This document shows positions 45,577 through 54,029 of a stretch of DNA of 64,000 nt, in pieces (position 1 is the first letter of the stretch; every line of letters begins with the position of its first letter). The notes below the pieces were generated by a model that saw only the letters and a program-made list of their open reading frames with translations, was not told the DNA's origin and ran no database searches. The DNA is taken from NCBI GenBank assembly GCA_963827705.1, contig CAWHBN010000010.1:171559-235558 (forward strand), given 5' to 3'. Made by a program: the position numbers and the translations under genes. This stretch comes from JACDAN01 sp963827705. Its GTDB lineage: Bacteria > Actinomycetota > Thermoleophilia > Gaiellales > Gaiellaceae.

Positions 45577-45864
45577 CTACGACTGGTCGTCGTCTCTGTC
45601 GCGATGGGCGCTGCCGCTCTTCGCAAGACTCCGGCTGACCATGTAGCCAATCGCTACAGCCGCCACGAGCGTCCACGCACGAGGCGCGTCGAAGTTGTCC
45701 GCCTGCTGCGCGGCCACGAGGATCGCAGCAATTACTCCGAGCATCGCCCAGAACTCGGTCGTCAAGAACGAGGCCTTTGTCTCCTCGCGTGTCACTCTCG
45801 CCTGGGACGTCGGCTGGGACTTCTCGAAACGGCGTTCGTCGGTCGTCATGTCGCGTGTTGCCAT
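45577..45864 (-). CDS. Small two-helix membrane protein with C-terminal SRxxAK motif
   Basis: 95 residues. Polar N-terminal 35 residues, two helices (about 36-55, EFWAMLGVIAAILVAAQQ; and 60-80, WTLVAAVAIGYMVSRSL) and an Asp/Arg-rich tail. Shares the GYxxSRxxAK end with the protein at 19471-19740. The ATG has an SD (GAGGGGAG). Family not recognised. Confidence 0.65.
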   Translation of the reverse strand: MATRDMTTDERRFEKSQPTSQARVTREETKASFLTTEFWAMLGVIAAILVAAQQADNFDAPRAWTLVAAVAIGYMVSRSLAKSGSAHRDRDDDQS

Positions 45865-46139
45865 GAAGCTCCCCTCGGTAGTGGTGTCCTACCTGTGTGC
45901 CCAGGCGAGGATGGAAGTAACGGGTAATCATGTGCATCCAACCTGCATCCGATGTGGGTCTCTTCACAGAGGGACGACAGTGGGTTTCGTGCCTGGGGGC
46001 ATGCGCAGACATGAGATTCGAAAGGACATTAGGCGACTCACCATCTAGCTAAACGGCCCGGTGGACCTACAGCGCTCGGGCGTCGGTTCGCGGCCGTGCC
46101 CGCGATCTCGGAGACCCCTAGGCCCGGCGTGACGATGCA

Positions 46140-46841
46140 TCAGTCGTCGTCAATGTGAGACACGGCGGGTGTCGCGAACGGCGTCTCTTCGAGTCGTTCG
46201 AGAAGGGTTCGCGGCGAGTCGAAGACCGCAGCGGCGCCGGCCCCGCGAAGCTCGGACTCCGAATACCCACCCGTGAGCACGCAGATCGTTGAAATGCCGG
46301 CGCGGCGTGCTGCTTCGCAGTCCCAGGGCGTATCGCCGATCATGATCGCGTTCGAGGTGCGTGCCTTGGACAGGGCAGCTCGGACGAGGTCGGGGTCGGG
46401 CTTCGACGCTTCGACGTCGTCCTTGGTCGTCCAGGCATCGGCGAGTTCCCGGGCGTCGAGCTTGTCGTCGACGAAGGCGTCGAAGTGAGACTCGATCGCG
46501 GAGCTCGCGAGGACGATCGGATGCCCGAGGTCCTTTAGCCGCGCCATCAAATCGTACGCGCCGTCGAGGGGCTCGATCTCCGGCAGCAACTGGTCGAACA
46601 GCCGCTCCCAGCGTGCGCGGAGCTCGTCGCCTAGGTCCCGTTCGACAACGTCGCCGGCAACAGCGGCGACGTACTTCTCGCCGCCCATGCCGACGTGCCG
46701 GTGCAGGCGCCAGAGGGGCACGACGATGTCGTGTTCACGAAAGGCGCGATACCAGGCGAGCGCATGGTGGTAGTTGGAGTCGACCAGTGTGCCGTCGACG
46801 TCGAGAATCGCAGCGAAGCGCTTAGCCGTCACAGACGACAT
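46140..46841 (-). CDS. HAD-superfamily phosphatase (phosphoglycolate phosphatase-like)
   Basis: 233 residues from the ATG at 46841. Motif I AAILDVDGTLVDSNYHH (Asp14, Asp16), a cap of about 80 residues, motif II PIVLASSAIESHFDAFVDD, motif III Lys in VEASKPDPDLVRAALSKA and motif IV IGDTPWDCEAARRAGI. These residues make it a beta-phosphoglucomutase/phosphoglycolate phosphatase-like HAD IA enzyme; substrate unassigned. Fourth in a run of minus-strand genes with the two upstream Cys/ferritin-like-sized proteins. Confidence 0.87.
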   Translation of the reverse strand: MSSVTAKRFAAILDVDGTLVDSNYHHALAWYRAFREHDIVVPLWRLHRHVGMGGEKYVAAVAGDVVERDLGDELRARWERLFDQLLPEIEPLDGAYDLMARLKDLGHPIVLASSAIESHFDAFVDDKLDARELADAWTTKDDVEASKPDPDLVRAALSKARTSNAIMIGDTPWDCEAARRAGISTICVLTGGYSESELRGAGAAAVFDSPRTLLERLEETPFATPAVSHIDDD

Positions 46842-46899
46842 CGAGCCGTGACTGGCCGACCCGATCTGTGAAGGCTCGGGAACCGTGAGCCCGGCCTCG

Positions 46900-47422
46900 T
46901 CAAGACGTCGCTCCCGACCTTGCCGCATCGACCTCTTCGGCGAATGCCTGATGAACAGCCTCGAGGCGAAGTTCCTCCACCTCTTCGCGCTGCCTTCGAG
47001 CTCGCTCGATCAAGTGGCGCAGCTCGAATGCCCGGAGACGCCGGCGGGGATCCGGTACCCGCTGCAAGGTCTCCCAGAGCGCCAGCTTGCCTGCGATGCC
47101 GACCGACAGCGCCGGGAGCTCGAGCAGGCGAAGAAGCGTGTGAATAACCACGCAGTTCGACGTTCTGTTTCCGATGTCTAACCTGCTGCGTAACGCAGCA
47201 ACAACCCCCTTGCTTGGAGTCGAAAAGACGAGAGCGGTCTACGAGCCGACGACGAGCGAGCCTGTCCTCGTCGATCTCGGCAGCCAAGCGTCGCAGAGTG
47301 TCACCCGTGCGAGTGCCCGTATTGTTGCGTGCCGCCCGGCTCACGAGCGCTACCCCTGCGGCCGCAGCGGCGAGGTGGTCAGCGAGATAAATCTCGAGAG
47401 ACCGATCCGGTGGACGGGCCAT
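46900..47422 (-). CDS. Conserved actinobacterial protein, helical, frameshifted
   Basis: Reconstructed about 173 residues; starts at the ATG at 47422 with SD AAAGGGGAGG. First half DRSLEIYLADHLAAAAAGVA, VALVSRAARNNTGTRTGDTL, LAAEIDEDRLARRRL; second half (another frame) TLLRLLELPALSVGIAGKLA, LWETLQRVPDPRRRLRAF, ELRHLIERARRQREEVEEL. The combined pattern (YLxDHLAGA, EIEEDR, GKLALWxAL, LIERAxRQ) is a recurrent helical actinobacterial protein of unknown function. The clearest break is a surplus C at about 47122-47126, and the middle segment (47150-47210) may hold one or two more. Confidence 0.55.
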
Positions 47423-47433
47423 CGCCTCCCCTT

Positions 47434-47763
47434 TCACCGGGGGTCGGTCACCTCGGCGACGCGCCGTGGGACGCCTTCGTTTTTTCTGACAATCGCATAT
47501 TCCTCGCGTCGCGAGATCACCTCTTCTACGTCGGGTATCTCGTGGCCCGGCACGATCGCGAAATCCGCAGGCTCGGCGCGTAGCGCCTCATAATCGCCTG
47601 GCTTCATCGAAATCTGTTCGGCGCACGTGCCGTGACCGCACTCGCAGACCAACAGGAGCTCGTCGGTCAGCGTGGCGAACGTCTCGTTGACCTCCCGAAT
47701 CCGCTCGTTCGCGTCACGGAAGACCGCTTCGTTTAGCCCAATACGTCGCTCGCGTTCGTCCAT
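47434..47763 (-). CDS. Cys-motif (CECGxGxC) protein of unknown function
   Basis: 109 residues from the ATG at 47763, SD GAGGAG. Helical start MDERERRIGLNEAVFRDAN, then ERIREVNETFATLTDELLLV, the cysteine cluster VCECGHGTCAEQISM, EYEALR-like DYEALRAEPADFAIVPGHEI, and EEVISRREEYAIVRKNEG. Three cysteines plus a His suggest a small metal site. A decayed copy lies just upstream at 47895-48271. Family not named; probably widespread in this clade. Confidence 0.65.
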   Translation of the reverse strand: MDERERRIGLNEAVFRDANERIREVNETFATLTDELLLVCECGHGTCAEQISMKPGDYEALRAEPADFAIVPGHEIPDVEEVISRREEYAIVRKNEGVPRRVAEVTDPR

Positions 47764-47809
47764 GGGCGCTACTCCTCGGAAGCAGCCTGGCAAGATCTTC
47801 AGCTGCGTC

Positions 47810-47885
47810 TCTCTGTAGAGTGACTCTGAGATATAGATAGAATGGATAATCTACTACAAGATGACGTAGATGTTCCGCTATTACA
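47810..47885 (-). promoter_or_regulatory. AT-rich promoter region for the minus-strand block
   Basis: A patch of about 75 bp with low GC compared with everything around it, upstream of the gene at 47763. Minus-strand TTGTAG and a CTATAT/TATATC element about 17 nt later fit a vegetative -35/-10 pair. Confidence 0.45.
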
Positions 47886-47894
47886 CTACGACGC

Positions 47895-48271
47895 TCACCC
47901 CCTGGCTGTCTTCTGGTGACCGGACACGTTCAAGAAGCGACGGGAATCTGAGCGAATCTACTCGTACTGATCGAGCTCTAGGGTACGACCTCAGAGCAGA
48001 TTGGATCGGCGCACTCGCAGATGAACGGCACTGGCGTGGCGACGTCGTAGACGCCCGCCGCCGCGCCGATGCGCTCATTGGCCGCGCGGAAAGTCGCCTG
48101 GTTTCGGGCGATCGCTCCTCCATCAGCCGCTCCATTTCCTGGGGCATTTCCCTCCGTGATTCGGCCTAAACCGCCGCCGGCCCCTCTGCACAGATCCCCA
48201 CTCCCCGCGCGCGAAACGCCTAGGCTGTGAGCGACCTGCTGGGGGGTGCGGCAAGGACTCACGGACCCCAA
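47895..48271 (-). pseudogene. Decayed paralogue of the Cys-motif protein
   Basis: The reading ARNQATFRAANERIGAAAGV and the CECADPICSEVVP cluster match the intact gene at 47434-47763. The frame then stops at VVP; the expected continuation (LELDQYE, then IRSDSRRFLNVSGHQ) is found in another frame with an in-frame TAG after DQYE. Thus a frameshift and a nonsense codon are both present, so this copy is degenerate whatever the quality of the assembly. Downstream end at a TGA near 47895. Confidence 0.6.
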
Positions 48272-48548
48272 ACCTCGGTCGGTGCTGACCCCGCCGCACC
48301 GCCGCTATCCCCAGCGTAGGCAGTTCTATACGACTGTGGTGAAAGCGGACGTCGTCAGCGTGTGGATTCCATACACGAGAATCAAAGCGCCGTTACTCGC
48401 AGCCGGAGACGGGAGACCCGACTGGCCTTCACCCGAGATGCTCGAGAACGAGGACGGACAGGTGGGGTCACTGAAGAAGCGACGAGGGGTATCTTCATCG
48501 CTGTAGGAGAGCGCCGCTTCCCGGGGTCGGGTGCTCCTACGTTCCAGA

Positions 48549-48591
48549 GAGGGGCCGCTGCCGCCTTAGACCCCAGCGAGCGCGGCCCCTC
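48549..48591. terminator. Orphan hairpin
   Basis: GAGGGGCCGC and GCGGCCCCTC form a perfect 10-bp stem around a 23-nt loop. No gene ends immediately before it on either strand. Confidence 0.4.
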
Positions 48592-48917
48592 ATCCTGTCC
48601 CCCGCATGCGTGTTCCCGATGGTCGTAGTGCTCCGTGAAGGGGCGTTAGAACTTGCAAGGGATTCGCAGGACGCCGCGTACGACCCGCCCAGACTTCGCA
48701 CAGTCGTACCGACATGGAACTCCCGGCGACACGATCCCACTGGGACGGGCCCGGACACTGGGCGTGATCGAAACCCGGCCAGGGACGGAACCGGACGGTG
48801 ACCGGGTGCTAGTAGCCGAGTCCGCTTAGGTCAGTGATCGTCGAACGCCGAACTCGTGCCCCGTAGGGCGTGAAACCGCCGCAGCCGGGCTGGCTTCGTG
48901 TCGGTTTGCTCATACGC

Positions 48918-48942
48918 GTTTCCAAGGGATCGCGGGGGGTAC
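48918..48942 (+). promoter_or_regulatory. SigB/SigF-type stress promoter
   Basis: GTTT at 48918-48921 and GGGTAC at 48937-48942 are separated by 15 nt, matching the GTTT-N15-GGGTA consensus of actinobacterial SigB/SigF sigma factors. It lies about 37 bp upstream of the first gene of a run encoding stress-type proteins and a catalase. This is the best placed such element in the window. Confidence 0.65.
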
Positions 48943-48979
48943 CTGCCGCCGACTACTCAACGACGAGGAGAGGGGTCTC

Positions 48980-49537
48980 ATGACCGAGATCACGCACGAC
49001 CGCAGTGCTCCCGCCGACGGCCAGAAGGAGCAGTCGACGACGGAGCAGGCGATGCAGAAGGTGCAGGAGACCGGCGGCGAAGTCCGCCAACAGATGGGCG
49101 AGAAGGCGCAGGAGCTTCGCACACAGGCGGGAGAGGGAATCCGCCGCCAGCTCGATGATCGCTCCACGCATGCCGGCGAGGAGGTAACGACGACTGCGGA
49201 TGCGCTCCGTCGAGTCGGCGATCAGCTGCGCCAGGAGGGCAAGACCGGAACCGCGCAGTACGCCGAGCGGGCTGCCGAGCCTGTCGAGCGGCTGGGCCGG
49301 TACCTGACACAGGCGGACGGCAATCGGCTCCTCCGCGACGCCGAGCAGTTCGCGCGGCGGCGGCCTTGGGTCGCCGTGATGGGCGGAGCAACGCTCGGGT
49401 TCCTCGTGGCGCGCTTCATCAAGGCGTCCAACACTGGTGATGGCGCCACCGAACAGAACGGTCGGCACGCGCAGGCGGCGCTGTCGCCGGCGCCCGCGCT
49501 CGAGAGAGGCGAGTTCGATGACCAGTCCCGTCAATAG
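48980..49537 (+). CDS. Stress-associated helical protein with glycine-zipper anchor
   Basis: 185 residues. Long amphipathic helix of Gln/Glu/Lys/Arg heptads (about 20-125, as in QAMQKVQETGGEVRQQMGEK), then a short hydrophobic segment (RRPWVAVMGGATLGFLVARF) like that of ElaB/DUF883 proteins. It may associate with membranes or DNA. SD GAGGAGAGG precedes the ATG, behind the SigB-like promoter. Ends overlapping the next gene. Confidence 0.72.
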   Translation: MTEITHDRSAPADGQKEQSTTEQAMQKVQETGGEVRQQMGEKAQELRTQAGEGIRRQLDDRSTHAGEEVTTTADALRRVGDQLRQEGKTGTAQYAERAAEPVERLGRYLTQADGNRLLRDAEQFARRRPWVAVMGGATLGFLVARFIKASNTGDGATEQNGRHAQAALSPAPALERGEFDDQSRQ

Positions 49538-50018
49538 CGACACTCGGCAGAGGGAGCTGAGCGACGAATCGACCGCCGACCTGGTTCGGCAGCTCGCCGA
49601 GGAGACGAAGACGCTGGTCAAGCAGGAGCTCGATTTTGCTCGCGCCGAGGCGACCCGCGTGGGCGAAGGCGTCATCACTCTTGCCCGCCAGGAGCTGGAG
49701 CTCGCGAAGGCAGAGATGAGCGAGAAGGGAAAGAAGGCAGGCGTCGGGGCGGGTCTGATCGGCATCGCGGGCGGAATCGCCTTGCTCGCGGGCGGTGCGC
49801 TTACCGCGTTCCTGATTCTCGCCCTCGACGGTGTGATGCCGAACTGGCTCGCGGCCCTGCTGGTTGGTGCGGCCTACGCGGTGGTCGCCGCCGTCCTCTT
49901 CTCGGTCGGCAAGAAGCGCGTGCAGGAAGCAGGACCGCTTGTTCCCGAACAAACCGTCAATTCAGTCAAGGAGGACGTCCAGTGGGCGAAGACACAAATC
50001 GGATCAGACAGCAACTAG
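49518..50018 (+). CDS. Actinobacterial holin-like (phage_holin_3_6/DUF1469) membrane protein
   Basis: 166 residues from the ATG at 49518; the longer frame is a shadow of the preceding gene. A polar helical N terminus (DLVRQLAEETKTLVKQELDF, ARAEATRVGEGVITLARQE) is followed by two hydrophobic helices (about 83-105, GAGLIGIAGGIALLAGGALT; and 115-135). This is the common non-phage holin-like family of actinobacteria and proteobacteria, normally linked to DUF3618 genes. Overlaps its neighbours on both sides. Confidence 0.82.
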   Translation: MTSPVNSDTRQRELSDESTADLVRQLAEETKTLVKQELDFARAEATRVGEGVITLARQELELAKAEMSEKGKKAGVGAGLIGIAGGIALLAGGALTAFLILALDGVMPNWLAALLVGAAYAVVAAVLFSVGKKRVQEAGPLVPEQTVNSVKEDVQWAKTQIGSDSN

Positions 50019-50688
50019 ACGAGACGCGAGCCCGGCTGGGCGACGATCTGCCCGCAGTGCGACGAAAACAGGGCCGACATAGATGACACCCGGTCGCAGA
50101 TCGGCGACACGATGGGTGCGCTCGGTCACAAGGCTGATGTCAAGGGCCGTATTTCGGAGTCCGTCTCGAGGAAGAAGAACGCGATCTTCGGCGCGGTCGG
50201 TTCCGGGAAGGACGCGGTCGTCGGCGGCGCAGACCGCGTCGTCTCGAGCGTCACTGGCGCCATCCCGGACACGGACCAGGTTGCCGACGGCGCCCGTAAG
50301 GTGGGCGTGTCGAAGCAGAGTCCGGTTGGGCTGGTGGTCGCCGGAGGCGCTGCCGGGCTGCTCGTGGGGCTGCTCGTGCCGTCGACGCCGTATGGAGGAC
50401 GAGCACATCGGCGAGATGGCCGAGCAAGTCAAGGACACGGTCAAGGAGACCGGGAGCGAGGCACTCGAGCGCGGCAAGCAGGTCGCTCAGGACGCCGCGA
50501 GCGCGGCGTCCGACTCTGCGAGCCAGCAGGGCCAGGAGCTGAGCGAGACGCTCCAGGACAACGTCAAGCAGCCGGAGACCGATGTCGATTGGGACCGGCG
50601 ACCTGTAATAGCAACCGAGCTGGGCGGCAGCCACGAGCCGTACTGGGCCGACTCCAGCGATCTTCCGGGCGGCCAGGAGGGCGAGTAG
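49982..50688 (+). CDS. DUF3618 protein (two frameshifts)
   Basis: Reconstructed 234 residues. The GTG at 49982 follows SD AAGGAGGA. First part GEDTNRIRQQLDETRARLGD, then, in the second frame, IDDTRSQIGDTMGALGHKAD with VKGRISESVSRKKNAIFG and SPVGLVVAGGAAGLLVGLLV; then, in the third frame, MEDEHIGEMAEQVKDTVKET with GSEALERGKQVAQDAASAA. The breaks are at about 50060-50075 and 50388-50392 (STR-MEDE junction), each one base too long. DUF3618 proteins accompany the holin-like family and have a membrane helix near the middle. Confidence 0.78.
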
Positions 50689-50769
50689 GCGAAAGACCGG
50701 TCGGCGCGCGTGCTGCAGCGGCGCGCGCCGACCGGACTCAAATAAACGAACACCAACGAAAGGACTTTC

Positions 50770-51660
50770 ATGATTCTCCGTCTCGATCGCCTCGGCGTCG
50801 AACTACCTCCACCGTCCGACCCTGACCCAGCCGGCGCCCAGGCCGTTCAGGAGCTGCTCGGTGGCAAGTTCGGCGAGATGTCCACATGGCTCAACTACAC
50901 CTTCCAGTCCTTCAACTTCCGGGGTCGGCAGGGAGCTCGCCCGTTCTACGACCTCTTGTCGTCGATCGCGACGGAGGAGTTCGGCCATGTCGAGCTCGTC
51001 TCCGCCACGATCAACAACATGCTCACCGGTGCGACCCCGATCGACGGCCGCGCGCCGGACTCGGTGCTCGCCGACGTCAAAGGCGTCGGGAACCCGCACC
51101 ACTTCCTCGCCGGCGGCCAGGGCGCCCTTCCCCAGAACTCGCAGGGCCGCCCCTGGAACGGCGACTACATCTTCAGCTCCGGTGACCTTGTCGAGGACCT
51201 GACCCACAACTTCTTCCTCGAGACCGGCGCCCGCAACAACAAGCTGAAGGTGTACGAGATGGTCGAGCACCCGGCGGCACGGGCGCTGACCGGCTACCTG
51301 CTCGTGCGCGGCGGTGTCCACCAGGTCGCCTACGCGCGGGCGATCGAGCATCTCACCGGCGCCAACCTCATGAAGATGTTCCCGATCCCGCGGATTCCGA
51401 CGGACAAGATCCCGGAATCAAGGCCGCACATCGAGAAGGGCGAGCACACGAAGCTCTACCGGTTCTCCCAGGACGACTTCCAGGAGGTCGTGGCCGTATG
51501 GAATGGCGAGCATCCGGAGACGGGTGACGAGCTCGTGGTTGCCGACGTACCGCATCCGGTGGGAGCGCCCGCGCACGACCTGCCGCCGCAGCCGGCGGTG
51601 TTCGCGCCGGACTACGCGTACGAGGAGATCGCCGAGATCGCACAGAAGTTGCGCAAGTAG
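50770..51660 (+). CDS. Manganese catalase
   Basis: 296 residues. Dinuclear Mn ligands are visible: Glu36 in GGKFGEMSTWLNY, the Glu/His of IATEEFGHVELVSA, Glu in THNFFLETGARNNKL and His in RGGVHQVAYARAIEHL. Decomposes hydrogen peroxide in the cytoplasm without haem. It has its own SD (AAAGGA) 82 bp after the DUF3618 gene, and a strong terminator follows. Mn-catalases near DUF3618 and holin-like genes are typical of general stress regulons. Confidence 0.95.
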   Translation: MILRLDRLGVELPPPSDPDPAGAQAVQELLGGKFGEMSTWLNYTFQSFNFRGRQGARPFYDLLSSIATEEFGHVELVSATINNMLTGATPIDGRAPDSVLADVKGVGNPHHFLAGGQGALPQNSQGRPWNGDYIFSSGDLVEDLTHNFFLETGARNNKLKVYEMVEHPAARALTGYLLVRGGVHQVAYARAIEHLTGANLMKMFPIPRIPTDKIPESRPHIEKGEHTKLYRFSQDDFQEVVAVWNGEHPETGDELVVADVPHPVGAPAHDLPPQPAVFAPDYAYEEIAEIAQKLRK

Positions 51661-51758
51661 GCCGGACTGCCGGACAAGCCCACAGGCCTCGTCTCGGAAG
51701 AGTCCGACGATCTGGTCGAGAACCTCGTCGCCAGGACCGGGTCTTAGCACCGAGACGA

Positions 51759-51794
51759 GAGGGACACTCGTCCAACGTCGGGCGAGTGTCCCTC
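51759..51794 (+). terminator. Strong terminator after Mn-catalase
   Basis: A perfect 12-bp stem (GAGGGACACTCG / CGAGTGTCCCTC) with a 12-nt loop, about 100 nt past the catalase stop. Confidence 0.8.
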
Positions 51795-51888
51795 CACCGC
51801 CGTCTTCATGCACGTTCGAGCGTTGCTCTACTGATCACACGGCCTCCCAGGGATCTGACGCGAGGCCGGTAACCGCTCAACCAAGCGA

Positions 51889-51961
51889 TGGGCGGTGCCG
51901 GGCTCGAACCAGCGACCTCCTGGGTGTAAACCAGGCGCTCTCCCAACTGAGCTAACCGCCC
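51889..51961 (-). tRNA. tRNA-Val (anticodon TAC)
   Basis: 73-nt cloverleaf: acceptor GGGCGGT/ACCGCCC, anticodon stem CCTGG/CCAGG around loop TTTACAC, T-arm GCTGG TTCGAGC CCGGC, discriminator A. No CCA encoded. A TACCCT hexamer ends 7 nt before the mature 5' end, so transcription may start at the first tRNA base. Confidence 0.95.
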
Positions 51962-52205
51962 TGCTAGAAGGGTAGTCGCCCACCGGCACCGCCAGGCTCC
52001 CGCCGGTGCGAGCCGCCGCTCGCATTCCTCCCGTTGCTTCTCCTCGCCGGGGTCCGCGCCAACGGCTTCACCACCCCAGCCGCGAGTCCGCCGAGCCAGC
52101 AGTGCTCCCGATTTCACACGGCCTGGACGACTTCGTCACGAACATGTGGCGGGAGTACCGCAGTAGAGGCTGAGCGCGTCGGGCCAGCGAGTACTCTGCT
52201 TCCGG

Positions 52206-52278
52206 GCCCCCATCGACTAGCGGCCCAGGTCACAGCCCTTTCAAGGCTGTAGCGCGGGTTCGAATCCCGCTGGGGGCA
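52206..52278 (+). tRNA. tRNA-Glu (anticodon TTC)
   Basis: 73-nt cloverleaf: acceptor GCCCCCA/TGGGGGC, anticodon stem CAGCC/GGCTG around CTTTCAA, T-loop TTCGAAT. No CCA encoded. TACTCT ends 8 nt before the mature 5' end. A perfect 8-bp hairpin follows as a terminator. Confidence 0.95.
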
Positions 52279-52584
52279 TCTAGACCTTCGTAGCCATGCG
52301 GAAACCGCATGGTTGGCACAAGGGGCATGTGCGAGAACGCCGTATTGCGCCTCGGTGCCGGACCAGAAACAGCGCCGAGTTGGGTCGAGGATGACCGACG
52401 GAACGTTCGAGTTCAACGCCAACTTCCGTGAACGCGTCGGGCGGTTTCCCAAGTCCGACCCACCGGATCGGCCTCGAGTTGCATCGGGAGCCGATTCTTA
52501 CAGACTGTTTACTCAACTTACCGTCTCGTCGTAACAAGTGGTGTCGATGCCCCTGTCTCAGAGTCACTCCGGCGAAGGATCGAC
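52279..52584. other. Region after tRNA-Glu
   Basis: Apart from the hairpin at 52294-52312 no gene or RNA signal is recognised here. Confidence 0.4.
52294..52312 (+). terminator. Terminator of tRNA-Glu
   Basis: CCATGCGG-AAA-CCGCATGG, perfect 8-bp stem, 15 nt past the tRNA 3' end. Confidence 0.6.
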
Positions 52585-53301
52585 TTGCGGCCTCAGCTCT
52601 ACCTCTTTATTGCACTCCTTGCTCTTGCGGCTCTGTGTGCGGCAGCGGCTGCGTCGGGCGCCGACCAGGGCCGGTTCATCAGGTCGGGAGTGGTACAGAA
52701 CGTTGTCGATGGAGACACGGTCGACGTGCGTCTCACGAACGGGCGACGCGAGCGCGTCCGCCTGATCGGGATCGACACGCCTGAGCTTCGGCCGGCCGAG
52801 TGTCTAGGTCCACAGTCCAAGCTACGTGCGCAGCAACTCGCACGCGGCAAGCGCGTACAGCTGATTGGCGATTCGACTCAGGCCACTCGAGACCGCTACC
52901 GGCGTCTTCTCGCCTACGTCGTCCTTCCGCGCAACCGCGACCTAGGCAGACAGCTGATCGCGGAAGGCTTCGGAAACGTCTACGTCTACAACCGCCCCTT
53001 CCAACGGCTAAGCGCCTACCGAATTGCCGAACGGTCGGCCAAGACTGGTGGCCGAGGCTTGTGGGGCCAGTGCGTCGGCGCGCAGCCACCTGCACCTCAA
53101 CCGCCGCCGCCGCCGCCACCTCCGCCGCCTCCCAGTGGGTCTTGCGCTGCTTCGTACCCGGACGTGTGCATCCCGCCACCGCCCCCGGACCTCGACTGCG
53201 GCGAGATCAGCCATCGGAAGTTCAGGGTTCGCTGGGATGTGCCGGATCCGGATCCACACAGCTTCGATGGCGACAGAGACGGGGTCGGCTGCGAGTCTTA
53301 G
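52585..53301 (+). CDS. Secreted thermonuclease with Pro linker and Excalibur domain
   Basis: 238 residues. Signal peptide (about 1-24). The SNase domain (about 35-155) has VVDGDTVDVRL, the catalytic RVRLIGIDTPELRP (Arg, Glu) and the later Arg in TRDRYRRLLAYV. A run of about 12 prolines links it to a C-terminal Excalibur-type calcium-binding motif (DPHSFDGDRDGVGCES) with cysteine pairing. Extracellular Ca-dependent nuclease, probably cell-surface associated. TTG start at 52585 with a weak GAAGGA. Confidence 0.88.
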   Translation: MRPQLYLFIALLALAALCAAAAASGADQGRFIRSGVVQNVVDGDTVDVRLTNGRRERVRLIGIDTPELRPAECLGPQSKLRAQQLARGKRVQLIGDSTQATRDRYRRLLAYVVLPRNRDLGRQLIAEGFGNVYVYNRPFQRLSAYRIAERSAKTGGRGLWGQCVGAQPPAPQPPPPPPPPPPPSGSCAASYPDVCIPPPPPDLDCGEISHRKFRVRWDVPDPDPHSFDGDRDGVGCES

Positions 53302-53444
53302 GGGCGACTCGGCGTCACTCGCCGGCTGTTCGGCCGACGCTGCCTGTGCTGGTCGTCGACAGCGTTGACTAGAGGCGAAAACAGGAGGACACTCCCGGTT
53401 TACCGCCCGTCTTATGCGTTCTCGGGGGGAGGGAGGACCGCTTG

Positions 53445-53924
53445 ATGATTGGTAAAGCGCTTATGGCCGCCGTTGCTGCGGCTGCGGCCGCCGCGTTGTT
53501 TATTCCGAGCGCGTTCGCAGACAAGCCGGTGATCGTGCCGTCGCCGTTCCCGGATGCGACCGGCCGGTACTGCGAAGACTTCGATGTGCTCGTCCATGCG
53601 ACGACGAACAAGGGACGAACGACGATCTTCAGCAGCGGAGCGATCATGTTTACGGGCTCGCTGAAGGTCGAGGTCACGAATCTCGACTCGGGCAAGACGA
53701 TCGCGCTGAACATCTCCGGGCCGGGCACGATCTCTGCCGTAGGAGATGTGCTTACTGGGACGGGGCCGTGGCTCTTCTTCGGCGAGGCAGGGTTCTTCGG
53801 GCCCGGTTCGCCGCCAGAGCTGAGCACGAACAACGGCCGCATCGAGATCGATCTGACCGACGGCTCGTTCATCAGCCGTATCGGCCACAGCGTCGATCTC
53901 TGCCCGCTACTCGCCGCAAACTAG
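53445..53924 (+). CDS. Secreted protein of unknown function
   Basis: 159 residues. Signal peptide with Ala-rich core (ALMAAVAAAAAAALFIPSAF, cleavage near AFA). The mature part is beta-rich (CEDFDVLVHATTNKGRTTIF, GSLKVEVTNLDSGKTIALNI) with two cysteines. A strong SD (GGGGGAGGGAGG) precedes the start; a TTG three bases upstream is equally possible. No family recognised, but similar secreted beta-sandwich proteins are common in actinobacteria. Confidence 0.65.
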   Translation: MIGKALMAAVAAAAAAALFIPSAFADKPVIVPSPFPDATGRYCEDFDVLVHATTNKGRTTIFSSGAIMFTGSLKVEVTNLDSGKTIALNISGPGTISAVGDVLTGTGPWLFFGEAGFFGPGSPPELSTNNGRIEIDLTDGSFISRIGHSVDLCPLLAAN

Positions 53925-53932
53925 ACCGCGAG

Positions 53933-53964
53933 CCCGGCGCCGCGTCTCCTTGAGCGGCGCCGGG
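53933..53964 (+). terminator. Strong terminator
   Basis: A perfect 11-bp stem (CCCGGCGCCGC / GCGGCGCCGGG) around a 10-nt loop, 8 nt after the stop at 53924. Confidence 0.75.
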
Positions 53965-54029
53965 TGCGGCGCCCTTCGGCGGTCCGGCAGACACGTGACA
54001 GACCCTTGTCGATCGACCACACTGTCGGC

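Larger units (their letters stand above)
48272..48979. other. Gene-poor region with a SigB-like promoter at its end
   Basis: About 700 bp without a convincing gene. It holds a GC-rich hairpin at 48549-48591 and, at its right end, the promoter described separately. Short open frames here lack protein-like composition. Confidence 0.5.

Noticed and set aside
46829..47437. 202-codon frame taken as one intact protein
   Set aside because: Its second half is a shadow; the conserved C terminus lies in another frame.
49518..50018. Holin-like gene as evidence of a prophage
   Set aside because: The family is a common non-phage actinobacterial one and no other phage gene is near.
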